From the NCBI GenBank assembly GCA_021767305.1, contig JAASTL010000007.1, positions 1 through 12,222 of the forward strand: 12,222 nt of DNA, written 5' to 3'. Made by a program: the position numbers and the translations under genes. Within the stretch, counting starts at the first letter, position 1; each line of letters starts with the position of its first letter. Below the pieces are notes generated by a model. The model saw only the letters and a program-made list of their open reading frames with translations, did not search any database and was not told where the DNA came from. Source of the stretch: Piscirickettsiaceae bacterium (GTDB lineage Bacteria > Pseudomonadota > Gammaproteobacteria > Thiomicrospirales > Thiomicrospiraceae). Shown here piece after piece: positions 1 to 7,365 of the stretch.

Positions 1-27
1 AACAAGTCTAAGGGACTTGTCTTGTTT
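1..27 (+). terminator. Candidate intrinsic terminator of an upstream gene outside the window
   Basis: ACAAGTC (2-8) and GACTTGT (14-20) form a 7-bp stem with a 5-nt loop, followed by a T-rich but interrupted tail (CTTGTTT). This would suit the end of a plus-strand gene lying just before the window. The window starts inside the structure, so the stem may be longer than can be seen. An alternative pairing of AACAAG (1-6) with CTTGTT (21-26) also exists. The tail is weak for a terminator, so the call is tentative. Confidence 0.4.
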
Positions 28-91
28 GCAATTTATAGTTACAAAACACACGCTTAGTTGCGGTTTTTATAAACATAACTATCTTATTTGA

Positions 92-112
92 GACTATTTA
101 GTCGACTATTTA
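92..112. promoter_or_regulatory. Direct repeat with embedded palindrome, candidate upstream activator site
   Basis: The 9-mer GACTATTTA occurs twice (92-100 and 104-112) with a 3-bp spacer, giving a 12-bp period. The centre contains the perfect palindrome TAGTCGACTA (99-108), and GACTA/TAGTC (92-96, 99-103) form a second inverted pair. The block is centred about 125-130 bp before the expected start site of the sigma-54 promoter at 204-219, a usual distance for enhancer-binding activators. The binding role is inferred from position and symmetry only. Confidence 0.4.
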
Positions 113-116
113 TGAA

Positions 117-153
117 CCCAGAGCAATGATGCGCTTTAATTGCCTATTCTGGG
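117..153. repeat. Imperfect inverted repeat (11-bp stem with one bulge)
   Basis: CCCAGA (117-122) pairs with TCTGGG (148-153), and directly inside it GCAAT (123-127) pairs with ATTGC (139-143). A 4-nt bulge (144-147) lies on one side and an 11-nt loop at the tip. There is no T-tract, so it is not a normal terminator. It lies between the direct repeat at 92-112 and the sigma-54 promoter. It might be a protein site or the degenerate remnant of a dispersed repeat; the window does not decide. Confidence 0.35.
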
Positions 154-162
154 CTTGGAGGC

Positions 163-185
163 GATTATTATTTTAAATAAAATTA
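163..185. promoter_or_regulatory. AT-rich tract between upstream repeats and sigma-54 promoter
   Basis: About 20 bp of almost pure A/T contain the inverted repeat ATTTTA-AA-TAAAAT (170-183). At sigma-54 promoters the DNA between enhancer and promoter is commonly bent, often by IHF. This tract sits in the right place for that, but I do not see a clear IHF consensus in it. Confidence 0.25.
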
Positions 186-203
186 GCCGTTACCCATAGT
201 TGG

Positions 204-219
204 CGGCACGATTTTTGCA
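204..219 (+). promoter_or_regulatory. Sigma-54 (RpoN) -24/-12 promoter of the CheY-like gene
   Basis: The segment CGGCACGATTTTTGCA matches the sigma-54 consensus TGGCACG-N4-TTGCA at 11 of the 12 specified bases; only the first T is a C. The invariant GG (205-206) and GC (217-218) are exactly 10 bp apart. Transcription would start near 230, giving a leader of about 37 nt before the GTG at 267. Sigma-54 promoters need an ATPase activator bound upstream, for which the repeats at 92-112 are candidates. Confidence 0.75.
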
Positions 220-266
220 TAATTACAGGCCAAACTTCAAAGCCAAATGATTAAAGAGTACTCAAC

Positions 267-623
267 GTGAAAAAGCTTTTATATGTGGATGATGCCAGTT
301 CAATGCGTAAATTGGTTGAATTGGTTCTAAGTAAAGATTTTGACCTTACCATTGCGAGCAATGGTCAAGAGGGTTTGGCTGCCATGCAGGAGCAAAAATT
401 TGATGTTGTTTTAACAGACATCAACATGCCTGTCATGAATGGATTGGATTTTTTAGAAAACATCCGTGCCGATGAAGAAAACAAGTTTATTCCTGTTTTA
501 ATGATGACCACCGAAGCCAGTCAGGAAATGAAAGCAGAAGGCAAAAGACTCGGTGCTACCGGATGGATTGTTAAGCCATTTGACCCTGAAAAACTTGCCG
601 GAATAATTAATCGAGTGATTTAA
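267..623 (+). CDS. Stand-alone CheY-like response regulator
   Basis: A 118-residue single receiver (REC) domain with no output domain. The fold residues are intact: acidic pair D8/D9, phospho-acceptor D51 in LTDINMP, switch threonine T81 (with T82) in MMTTE, and K103 in the KPF motif. The usual CheY aromatic switch position, three residues before the lysine, is W100 (GATGWIVKPF), a form common in chemotaxis CheY proteins. Such proteins are phosphorylated by a histidine kinase such as CheA and pass the signal by protein contact, for instance to the flagellar switch. The start is GTG at 267 with a modest AAAGAG (253-258) upstream; no better start is visible. The sigma-54 promoter at 204-219 hints at a flagellar or chemotaxis hierarchy. 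No cheA or flagellar gene is in view, so the partner is unknown and I give no symbol. Confidence 0.9.
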   Translation: MKKLLYVDDASSMRKLVELVLSKDFDLTIASNGQEGLAAMQEQKFDVVLTDINMPVMNGLDFLENIRADEENKFIPVLMMTTEASQEMKAEGKRLGATGWIVKPFDPEKLAGIINRVI

Positions 624-644
624 AAGTAGAACCATCTAAAAGCA

Positions 645-669
645 AAAAGCCCTCTTCAAGAGGGCCTTT
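645..669. terminator. Bidirectional intrinsic terminator between the response regulator and purA
   Basis: GCCCTCT (649-655) and AGAGGGC (659-665) form a perfect 7-bp GC-rich stem with a 3-nt loop. Read on the minus strand (end of purA) it is followed by TTTTTGCTTTT, and the stem can extend through AAAG/TTTT with one G-U pair, making a strong terminator. Read on the plus strand (end of the CheY-like gene) the tail is only CTTTC, so it is weaker there. It lies in the 98-bp gap between convergent genes. Confidence 0.88.
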
Positions 670-721
670 CATATCTCAAATCTGCATAAGAGATGAATCA
701 GATTATCTCAAGTTTATCCGA

Positions 722-2074
<1,353 letters not shown>

Positions 2075-2107
2075 TCAGTTTGGCGTAATAGCCACTCAAG
2101 CTAAGCT

Positions 2108-3283
2108 TTAAGCACCGGTAACAGTCCATGCACCCGCTTCTTGGACTAACTTCTGAGCGTTAGTTTGCAAACTTTGCATATCGTACGTACGGATAACTTT
2201 ATAACCCTCTGCTTTCAAAGCCTCTACTTTGGCTTTAAGCTCAGAGTCTGCACCAATCGGTGCATATATGGTGCCTTTAACTGTTGACTTGAGCTCTGGA
2301 AGCAAATCAAGCGCAGAACGTAGATCAAGACTGAAACCTGTTGCTGGTAGAGCCAAACCAAACGCTTCACCAATATTGTCATAACGACCACCACGAGCGA
2401 TTGGCTGTAATGTTTGGTTGCTGTAGCAGGCAAAAATAATACCGGTGTGATACTGATAGCCACGCATATCAGTAACATCTAAGTGAACAGGCAATCCATG
2501 CGTAGCATTAACAGAGGCAACAATTTTTTCTACGCTGGCAATAGCCGCATCTAAACCGTCTGTTAATCCAAGCAGGTCAGATTGAACTGTACTTAGTACG
2601 GAATCTGCAGGACCACAAAGGTGAATTAGGTTAGTGAACTTGGCCTTAATCGCATTATCATCAGCGATATTTGCAGCCACAAAATCATAAAATTCAGGTA
2701 CCGCTTTGCGCTCAAGAATATTCACTAAAGCAGACTTTTGCACTGAGGATAAAGCAACTAAATCCATTAACTCATTCACAATGGCAATATGACCAAGACT
2801 TAACTTGATATCAGTGAGACCAAGATTTGCCATGCTATCTAACACAAGCTCAATAATCTCGATATCGCTCTCAATGCCATCATGACCGTAAATTTCTGCA
2901 CCTACCTGAATTGGACTACGTGAACCCTTGGCTTTGTTATTACGAGTCTTTAGTACTTCACCCACATAACATAAGCGAGAAATCTCTCCAGCCACTTTAA
3001 GACGGTTACTAACAATGCGCGCTACTTGAGGTGTCATGTCAGCACGCACCCCCATCATGCGCCCGCTCTCTTGATCGGTAAAGCGACAGGTATCAACAGC
3101 CATATGTCCTGCTGTTCCTGTTAATAAAGAGTCGGTAAATTCGGCAATGGGTGGCAAAACAAGATCAAAGCCCGCTAAATCAAAACCATCAATCAATTGA
3201 CGGCGATAAAGTTCTAATTTTTGAGCCTGTTCAGGTAGGAGGTCTTCTAGACCCTCTGGAGTAAACCAGGTAGATTGTTGCAT
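2108..3283 (-). CDS. hisZ: ATP phosphoribosyltransferase regulatory subunit HisZ
   Basis: A catalytically inactive paralogue of histidyl-tRNA synthetase that forms a hetero-octamer with the short form of HisG and makes it active and histidine-sensitive, the first step of histidine synthesis. Features of the 391 residues: N-terminal TPEGLEDLLPEQA (8-20), the class-II motif-2-like RFTDQESGRMMGVRADMTP (67-85), SPIQVGAEIYG (123-133), RGYQYHTGIIF (274-284), RGGRYD (297-302) and GFSLDL (316-321). It is shorter than a true HisRS and lacks the full anticodon-binding domain. I chose ATG at 3283, which has AAAGAAG about 8 nt upstream and matches the family N-terminus. An in-frame ATG at 3319 would add 12 residues that overlap this ribosome site. 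The presence of HisZ predicts a short hisG elsewhere in the genome. Confidence 0.92.
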   Translation of the reverse strand: MQQSTWFTPEGLEDLLPEQAQKLELYRRQLIDGFDLAGFDLVLPPIAEFTDSLLTGTAGHMAVDTCRFTDQESGRMMGVRADMTPQVARIVSNRLKVAGEISRLCYVGEVLKTRNNKAKGSRSPIQVGAEIYGHDGIESDIEIIELVLDSMANLGLTDIKLSLGHIAIVNELMDLVALSSVQKSALVNILERKAVPEFYDFVAANIADDNAIKAKFTNLIHLCGPADSVLSTVQSDLLGLTDGLDAAIASVEKIVASVNATHGLPVHLDVTDMRGYQYHTGIIFACYSNQTLQPIARGGRYDNIGEAFGLALPATGFSLDLRSALDLLPELKSTVKGTIYAPIGADSELKAKVEALKAEGYKVIRTYDMQSLQTNAQKLVQEAGAWTVTGA

Positions 3284-3374
3284 TTTAAAAACTTCTTTTA
3301 TTTTCAGAAACTTAGCCAAAATTAACGCATATTGTTTGACTAGGCATCATATTCAAATTTCGATCGAACGACGT

Positions 3375-3403
3375 ATTATAAATCAACTTGAGTCTATTCA
3401 GTA
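3375..3403 (-). promoter_or_regulatory. Possible promoter for hisZ-purA
   Basis: On the minus strand a perfect TATAAT -10 (3375-3380) lies just beyond the DUF2065 stop codon. The -35 is poor: TTTACT at 19-bp spacing is the best I find. A start near 3368 would give a leader of about 85 nt for hisZ. The perfect 10-bp palindrome TTCGATCGAA (3359-3368) sits at the expected start site. Confidence 0.3.
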
Positions 3404-3585
3404 AAAAATAGCAGTATCAACATACCAATTGCGATAGAGAACAAGCCCATTAAACGCAATTCCTTTTCGGATAACTTAGCGGCTTCCGTCATAATCGACT
3501 GCCACAATCGTGGAAAAACAAAAGGCAGCAGACCTTCTAAAATAAACACTAAAGCCACTGCGGTAATTAAAGCTGTTTCTAACAT
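3394..3585 (-). CDS. DUF2065 family small membrane protein (YjeT-like)
   Basis: A 63-residue protein with two hydrophobic segments, about residues 4-24 (ALITAVALVFILEGLLPFVF) and 44-61 (LMGLFSIAIGMLILLFF), joined by a short charged loop with LSEKELR. Size, topology and the LEGLLPF..P..W pattern match the DUF2065/YjeT family, which sits beside hflC and purA in many gammaproteobacteria, including E. coli. Its molecular role is unknown; the position suggests a link with the FtsH-HflKC membrane complex, but this is guilt by association. ATG at 3585 has only a weak GTGGG upstream. The hflC terminator ends within about 15 nt of the start, so expression may depend on read-through. The stop is TAG at 3394-3396. 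Confidence 0.88.
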   Translation of the reverse strand: MLETALITAVALVFILEGLLPFVFPRLWQSIMTEAAKLSEKELRLMGLFSIAIGMLILLFFTE

Positions 3586-3593
3586 ACGCCCAC

Positions 3594-3617
3594 AAAAAAG
3601 GTGGGTTTCCCCACCTT
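3594..3617 (-). terminator. Intrinsic terminator of hflK-hflC
   Basis: On the minus strand AAGGTGGG and CCCACCTT (plus positions 3610-3617 and 3598-3605) form a perfect 8-bp stem closed by a GAAA tetraloop, and the T-run continues to 3594 (six T in all). It lies 25-48 nt past the hflC stop and just before the DUF2065 start. The 3' arm can also pair with GTGGG (plus 3589-3593) next to the DUF2065 start. Confidence 0.88.
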
Positions 3618-3641
3618 AATAATTTAAGTTATCTTAAAGAT

Positions 3642-4502
3642 CTACTGGGTAGCAGAGTCATTAAAGTATTTAAAGAAGTCAGACTTTGGATCTACTAAAA
3701 GAATGTCTGACTTATCTTTAAATGAAGATTGATATGCATTAATGCTGTGATAGAAACCATAGAACTCAGAATCACGGTTATAGGCATTGGCATAAATCTC
3801 TGCCGCTTTTGCATCACCTTTACCGCGTAATTTTTCTGCTTCACGATAAGCATCAGCCAAAATCACTACTTTCTGACGGTCTGCATCAGCGCGAATTTTC
3901 TCAGCTGACTCAGAACCTTTAGAACGTAAGTCTTTCGCCACACGATTACGCTCTGCTTCCATACGACGGTAAACAGATTCACTAATCTCTTTGGAAAGGT
4001 CAATTCGTTTAATACGCACATCTTCAATAGCAATACCAAATGAATCAGCTACATTAGCCGTGGTGTCTTTAATTTTTTGCGCAATTTCAACACGCTCACC
4101 AGAAATAACTTCTTTAACAGTACGGTTACCAAACTCTGCACGCAGCCCATCTTTAACAACCTGGCCTAAACGCATATTTGCTTGGCGATAATCACCACTA
4201 ACTGTCGTAAAGAATTTTTCTACGTCTTTTACACGCCACTTAACAAAAGAGTCCACCTCAAGGTTTTTCTTTTCACTAGTTAAGAAACGCTCTGGTGCAG
4301 AATCAAGAGTTTGCTGACGACGATCAAACTTACGCACATTGTTGATAAACGGGGTTTTAAAGTGGATACCTGGCTCAATATCCGCCTTGACGATTTCCCC
4401 AAGACGTAAAACCACACCCGTTTCCCACTGATTGATTACATAAACAGAATTACTGGCAATAAACAGTACTGCCGCTACAAAAATTAAACCTAGCTGTTTC
4501 AT
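3642..4502 (-). CDS. hflC: FtsH-associated SPFH protein HflC
   Basis: An inner-membrane SPFH (prohibitin/stomatin) protein that assembles with HflK into a large cage around the protease FtsH and modulates degradation of membrane proteins. The 286 residues show one N-terminal transmembrane segment (about 3-22, ending NSVYVINQWETGVV), the SPFH domain with VLRLGEIVKADIEPGIHFKTP (31-51) and RRQQTLDSAPERFLTSEKK (61-79), then a charged helical stretch rich in Ala/Glu/Arg (about 180-245) as in other HflC proteins. It is shorter than E. coli HflC (334) but ends naturally. ATG at 4502 overlaps the hflK stop codon by one base (TAATG), with GGGAG about 8 nt upstream, so translational coupling to hflK is likely. 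Confidence 0.95.
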   Translation of the reverse strand: MKQLGLIFVAAVLFIASNSVYVINQWETGVVLRLGEIVKADIEPGIHFKTPFINNVRKFDRRQQTLDSAPERFLTSEKKNLEVDSFVKWRVKDVEKFFTTVSGDYRQANMRLGQVVKDGLRAEFGNRTVKEVISGERVEIAQKIKDTTANVADSFGIAIEDVRIKRIDLSKEISESVYRRMEAERNRVAKDLRSKGSESAEKIRADADRQKVVILADAYREAEKLRGKGDAKAAEIYANAYNRDSEFYGFYHSINAYQSSFKDKSDILLVDPKSDFFKYFNDSATQ

Positions 4503-5749
4503 TATCGTAGCTCCCTATTTCTTAAATACTCTCTAATATTAGGTCGTTGAGCACTATTGCTCGAGCTATTTTGGCTATTAGAAGTCGAGGTTGAAGTTGA
4601 ACTCGAAGTTTGAGCATTACTATCTAATTTGAACGGAACCGTTGCCTGACCTTGGTTGACCATTTTGTCTAAAGGTAGATAAAGCAAGTTGTTGCCGCTA
4701 TCAGAACCTACAAAGACTTTACTGGTTTTACCTAAAACGTTTGAAACTGCATCAATGTACAGACGCTTACGGGTAACTTCAGGCGCTTTTTCATACTCGG
4801 TTACAATGCTAGTGAAACGTTCAGATTCACCTTCCGCCTGAGCAATGACACGGTCATGATAAGCTCTAGCTTCTTCAAGCTCACGTGCAGCTTGACCACG
4901 TGCTTTAGGCAGAATGTCATTTGAGTAAGCTTCAGCTTCGTTAATTAAACGCTCTCTATCCTCACGTGCCTTGACTACGTCAGCAAACGCTGGCTGAACC
5001 TGCTCTGGTGGCTGAGCATCTTGTAAGTTCACACTGGTAATTATTAAACCTGTTTTGTAGGCAGACAGACGTTCTTGAGCTAGATCTTGCACACGCGCAA
5101 CGACTTCATTTCGTCCTTCGGTCAAAACGAAGTCCATGGTGTTTTGACCCACCACTTCACGCAGGGCACTTTCTGTCACCACTCGAAGGGTCTGATCAGG
5201 ATCAGTCACTTCAAACAGATATTGGTTTGCACTCTGAACTTGATACTGCACCGCAATTTTCAAATCAACGATGTTTTCATCTTTAGTCAGCATCAAAGAT
5301 TCATTAGGTACATTACCCGCGCGGTTACGCACATCTGAACGATATCCAATTTCGGCTGTACGAACCTGGTCAACGTTAACAATACGAACCTGTTCAATCG
5401 GGTAAGGAATGTGCCAGTGTGGTCCCGCTTTAGTTTCATCAACAAAAGCACCAAAACGCGTTACCACACCGCGTTCTGCAGGATCGACAATGTAAATACC
5501 ACTTAACAACCAAACAACCACAATCACGCCAAAAATAACGCTTGCACCAAAGCCGCCGACTCCACCACCGGAACCACCAAACTTACTGCCTGCGCCACCT
5601 AGTTTGCTTTGCAGCTTTTTCAAGATGACATCAATATCATCTCCACCTGATTTCTTCGGTGGTTTTTTATCGCCACCACCATTATTGCCGGAACCACCTG
5701 AGTTACCCCAAGGATCCTGATCTGATTTACCTGGTTCATTCCAAGCCAT
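4502..5749 (-). CDS. hflK: FtsH-associated SPFH protein HflK
   Basis: Partner of HflC in the membrane complex that surrounds FtsH. The 415 residues comprise a Gly/Lys-rich cytoplasmic N-terminus (about 1-68, starting MAWNEPGKSDQDPWG), one transmembrane segment (about 70-88, VIFGVIVVVWLLSGIYIV), the SPFH domain (about 89-280, with VDPAERGVVTRFG and PGPHWHIP-like AGPHWHIPYPIE), a helical Ala/Glu-rich region (about 255-325), and an unusual Ser/Thr/Asn-rich tail (377-400) before a basic end (RPNIREYLRNRELR). E. coli HflK is 419 residues. The ATG at 5749 has a clear GGAGAA 5 nt upstream. It is followed by hflC with a one-base overlap. A 244-nt gap separates it from hflX, with a possible promoter and a large hairpin in the leader. 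Confidence 0.95.
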   Translation of the reverse strand: MAWNEPGKSDQDPWGNSGGSGNNGGGDKKPPKKSGGDDIDVILKKLQSKLGGAGSKFGGSGGGVGGFGASVIFGVIVVVWLLSGIYIVDPAERGVVTRFGAFVDETKAGPHWHIPYPIEQVRIVNVDQVRTAEIGYRSDVRNRAGNVPNESLMLTKDENIVDLKIAVQYQVQSANQYLFEVTDPDQTLRVVTESALREVVGQNTMDFVLTEGRNEVVARVQDLAQERLSAYKTGLIITSVNLQDAQPPEQVQPAFADVVKAREDRERLINEAEAYSNDILPKARGQAARELEEARAYHDRVIAQAEGESERFTSIVTEYEKAPEVTRKRLYIDAVSNVLGKTSKVFVGSDSGNNLLYLPLDKMVNQGQATVPFKLDSNAQTSSSTSTSTSNSQNSSSNSAQRPNIREYLRNRELR

Positions 5750-5800
5750 TAATATTCTCCATGCATGACATTGAGTTTTGCATTAAGTGCATTTGTGTGA

Positions 5801-5834
5801 ATCAGTATTTTACACATTTTGTAAAACCACTGAT
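5801..5834 (-). repeat. Long imperfect hairpin in the hflK leader
   Basis: ATCAGT (5801-5806) pairs with ACTGAT (5829-5834), and inside it TTTTACA (5808-5814) pairs with TGTAAAA (5820-5826). The two stems are separated by a small internal loop (A opposite CC), with a 5-nt tip, for 13 base pairs in 34 nt. It lies 52-85 nt before the hflK start codon. No T-run follows on the minus strand, so it is not a plain terminator. An operator or an RNA structure in the leader are both possible. Confidence 0.45.
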
Positions 5835-5852
5835 GCTTCAAAGTGTCCGCCC

Positions 5853-5881
5853 ATTTTAGAGAGGTTAAGGGTAAAAGTCAC
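5853..5881 (-). promoter_or_regulatory. Possible sigma-70 promoter of hflK-hflC
   Basis: On the minus strand GTGACT (5876-5881, 4 of 6 to TTGACA) and TAAAAT (5853-5858, 5 of 6 to TATAAT) are separated by exactly 17 bp. Transcription would start near 5846, leaving about 97 nt of leader that includes the hairpin at 5801-5834. AT-rich DNA makes chance matches likely. Confidence 0.35.
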
Positions 5882-5993
5882 CCAATTAAAAAAATTTATA
5901 ACCTTTAAACCGTGCTTAATCCTTAATATTTAAGAACTAAAGTCTAAATCAATCTTATTTGAACTTTACTTTAAGTTCTACTCTAGAGCGCTA

Positions 5994-7286
5994 TTACGTT
6001 AATTTTGCTTCAAGGATTTCAGGCCAAGATTGAATCATATTCCACTCTTGTTGTGACAAAGTCATACTAAAAAGACTATTGCCGACATCATCAAACCCTT
6101 CTTTATGAATGGTACCTAGCTGGTATAACTCTGAACGTTTTTTCCCAGCTTTAACATCCAAGACAATCTCTACATCGATATATTGACCTTTAAAAAAGGA
6201 ACCAACTGCGTCCATCAATAGATCAATACCCAAGCCTTCACGGGCTGAAACCCAAACACGGGTTGCAACACCGTTATCGTCATAATCGATCTTTGGTTCA
6301 ATAGCTGGCTCTAACAAGTCAATCTTATTAAAAATCATCAACTGCGGGACGTCTTGTGCACCAACCTCAGCAATCACCTCTTCTACATCGGCGATTTTCT
6401 CGTCTCGGTGGGCATCTGCGGCATCAACTAAATGTATTAATAGACTTGCTTCTCGCGTCTCTTCCAGAGTGGAGCGGAAAGCAGTAACTAAGTCATGTGG
6501 AATATGACGAATAAAGCCAACAGTATCGGCAAAAATAACAGGACCCGCCCCCGGCAGATGAACGCGCCTTAAGGTAGAGTCCAAAGTAGCAAATAGTCGA
6601 TCTTCGGCATAGACACCAGCTGAAGTCATATGATTAAAGAGTGTTGATTTTCCGGCATTGGTGTAGCCTACGATAGTAATAGTAGGTAACTCTGAGCGCT
6701 TACGAGAGCGTCGACCTAAGTCACGCTGTTTACGCACCTTTTCGATTTTAGCTTCGAGCTGTTTAATTCTGCCTTGAACCAAACGTCTATCGGTTTCAAG
6801 CTGAGTTTCACCAGGCCCTCTTGCTCCAATACCACCTTGACGGTCGAGGTGACTCCAACCTTTAACGAGTCGTGTCGCCATTCTTTTCAGCTGCGCCAAC
6901 TCAACTTGTAATTTACCTTCGTGAGAACGTGCTCTCTGGGCAAAAATATCCAATATCAAACCAATACGGTCTAACACCTGGCAGCCGACTAATTCCGATA
7001 GATTGCGTTCTTGAGCCGGAGACAATGCATGATTCACAATCACAACATCCGCTTCAAACAATTCAACCGCCTCTTTTACTTCTTCGGCCTTACCTTTGCC
7101 GACAAAGTATTTAGGGTCCGGATTATGACGTTTAGTAGTGAGTAAGGTACAGATTTCAGCGCCTGCAGAATCGACAAGTTCATAAAACTCGTCCAGTTCT
7201 TCACGGTCGCTTTCATTATGGAAGTCGACATGAACTAAAACCGCTCGTTCTAATTCACGCCTTTGTAATCGATCAAATAATTCCAT
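5994..7286 (-). CDS. hflX: Ribosome-associated GTPase HflX
   Basis: A GTPase of the Obg-HflX group that binds the 50S subunit and can split stalled or stress-damaged ribosomes. Its 430 residues match the family (E. coli 426). The N-terminal HflX domain includes NPDPKYFVGKGKAEE (55-69) and the signature GGIGARGPGETQLETDRR (151-168). A helical linker (170-197) follows, then the G domain with G1 GYTNAGKS (207-214), G3 DTVGF (254-258), G4 NKID (320-323) and G5 SA (347-348). A short C-terminal domain closes it. The ATG at 7286 has GAAGA directly adjacent, a poor spacing, so translation initiation may be weak; no better start exists. It has a good promoter candidate at 7315-7342 and lies 79 nt after hfq. 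Despite the historical name, a role in lambda lysogeny control belongs to HflKC, not to it. Confidence 0.96.
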   Translation of the reverse strand: MELFDRLQRRELERAVLVHVDFHNESDREELDEFYELVDSAGAEICTLLTTKRHNPDPKYFVGKGKAEEVKEAVELFEADVVIVNHALSPAQERNLSELVGCQVLDRIGLILDIFAQRARSHEGKLQVELAQLKRMATRLVKGWSHLDRQGGIGARGPGETQLETDRRLVQGRIKQLEAKIEKVRKQRDLGRRSRKRSELPTITIVGYTNAGKSTLFNHMTSAGVYAEDRLFATLDSTLRRVHLPGAGPVIFADTVGFIRHIPHDLVTAFRSTLEETREASLLIHLVDAADAHRDEKIADVEEVIAEVGAQDVPQLMIFNKIDLLEPAIEPKIDYDDNGVATRVWVSAREGLGIDLLMDAVGSFFKGQYIDVEIVLDVKAGKKRSELYQLGTIHKEGFDDVGNSLFSMTLSQQEWNMIQSWPEILEAKLT

Positions 7287-7314
7287 TCTTCAGTTTTTAT
7301 TAAGAGAAAACGGA

Positions 7315-7342
7315 ATTATAAGTATGAATAGTTTGTTTTCAA
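7315..7342 (-). promoter_or_regulatory. Sigma-70 promoter of hflX
   Basis: On the minus strand TTGAAA (7337-7342, 5 of 6) and a perfect TATAAT (7315-7320) are 16 bp apart. The expected start near 7308 gives a short leader of about 21 nt before the hflX ATG. It lies entirely in the 79-nt hfq-hflX gap, so hflX could be transcribed independently of hfq. Confidence 0.6.
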
Positions 7343-7365
7343 TAAAGCAGAGGGATTTATTGAAA

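Noticed and set aside
2108..3283. Histidyl-tRNA synthetase (hisS)
   Set aside because: Length (391) and the QESGRMMGVRADMTPQVAR pattern are those of HisZ; a full anticodon-binding domain is lacking.
3284..3319. Longer hisZ start (ATG at 3319, 12 extra residues)
   Set aside because: The extension covers the AAAGAAG ribosome site of the ATG at 3283 and does not match the N-terminus expected of HisZ.
5087..5338. Plus-strand open frame opposite hflK
   Set aside because: Shadow frame of the conserved SPFH coding region; composition (many His, Phe, Ile) is typical of antisense translation.
5961..5978. Terminator of hflX (GAACTT/AAGTTC stem)
   Set aside because: The stem is 6 bp and mostly A/T, and on the minus strand it is followed by AAATAAG, not a T-run.
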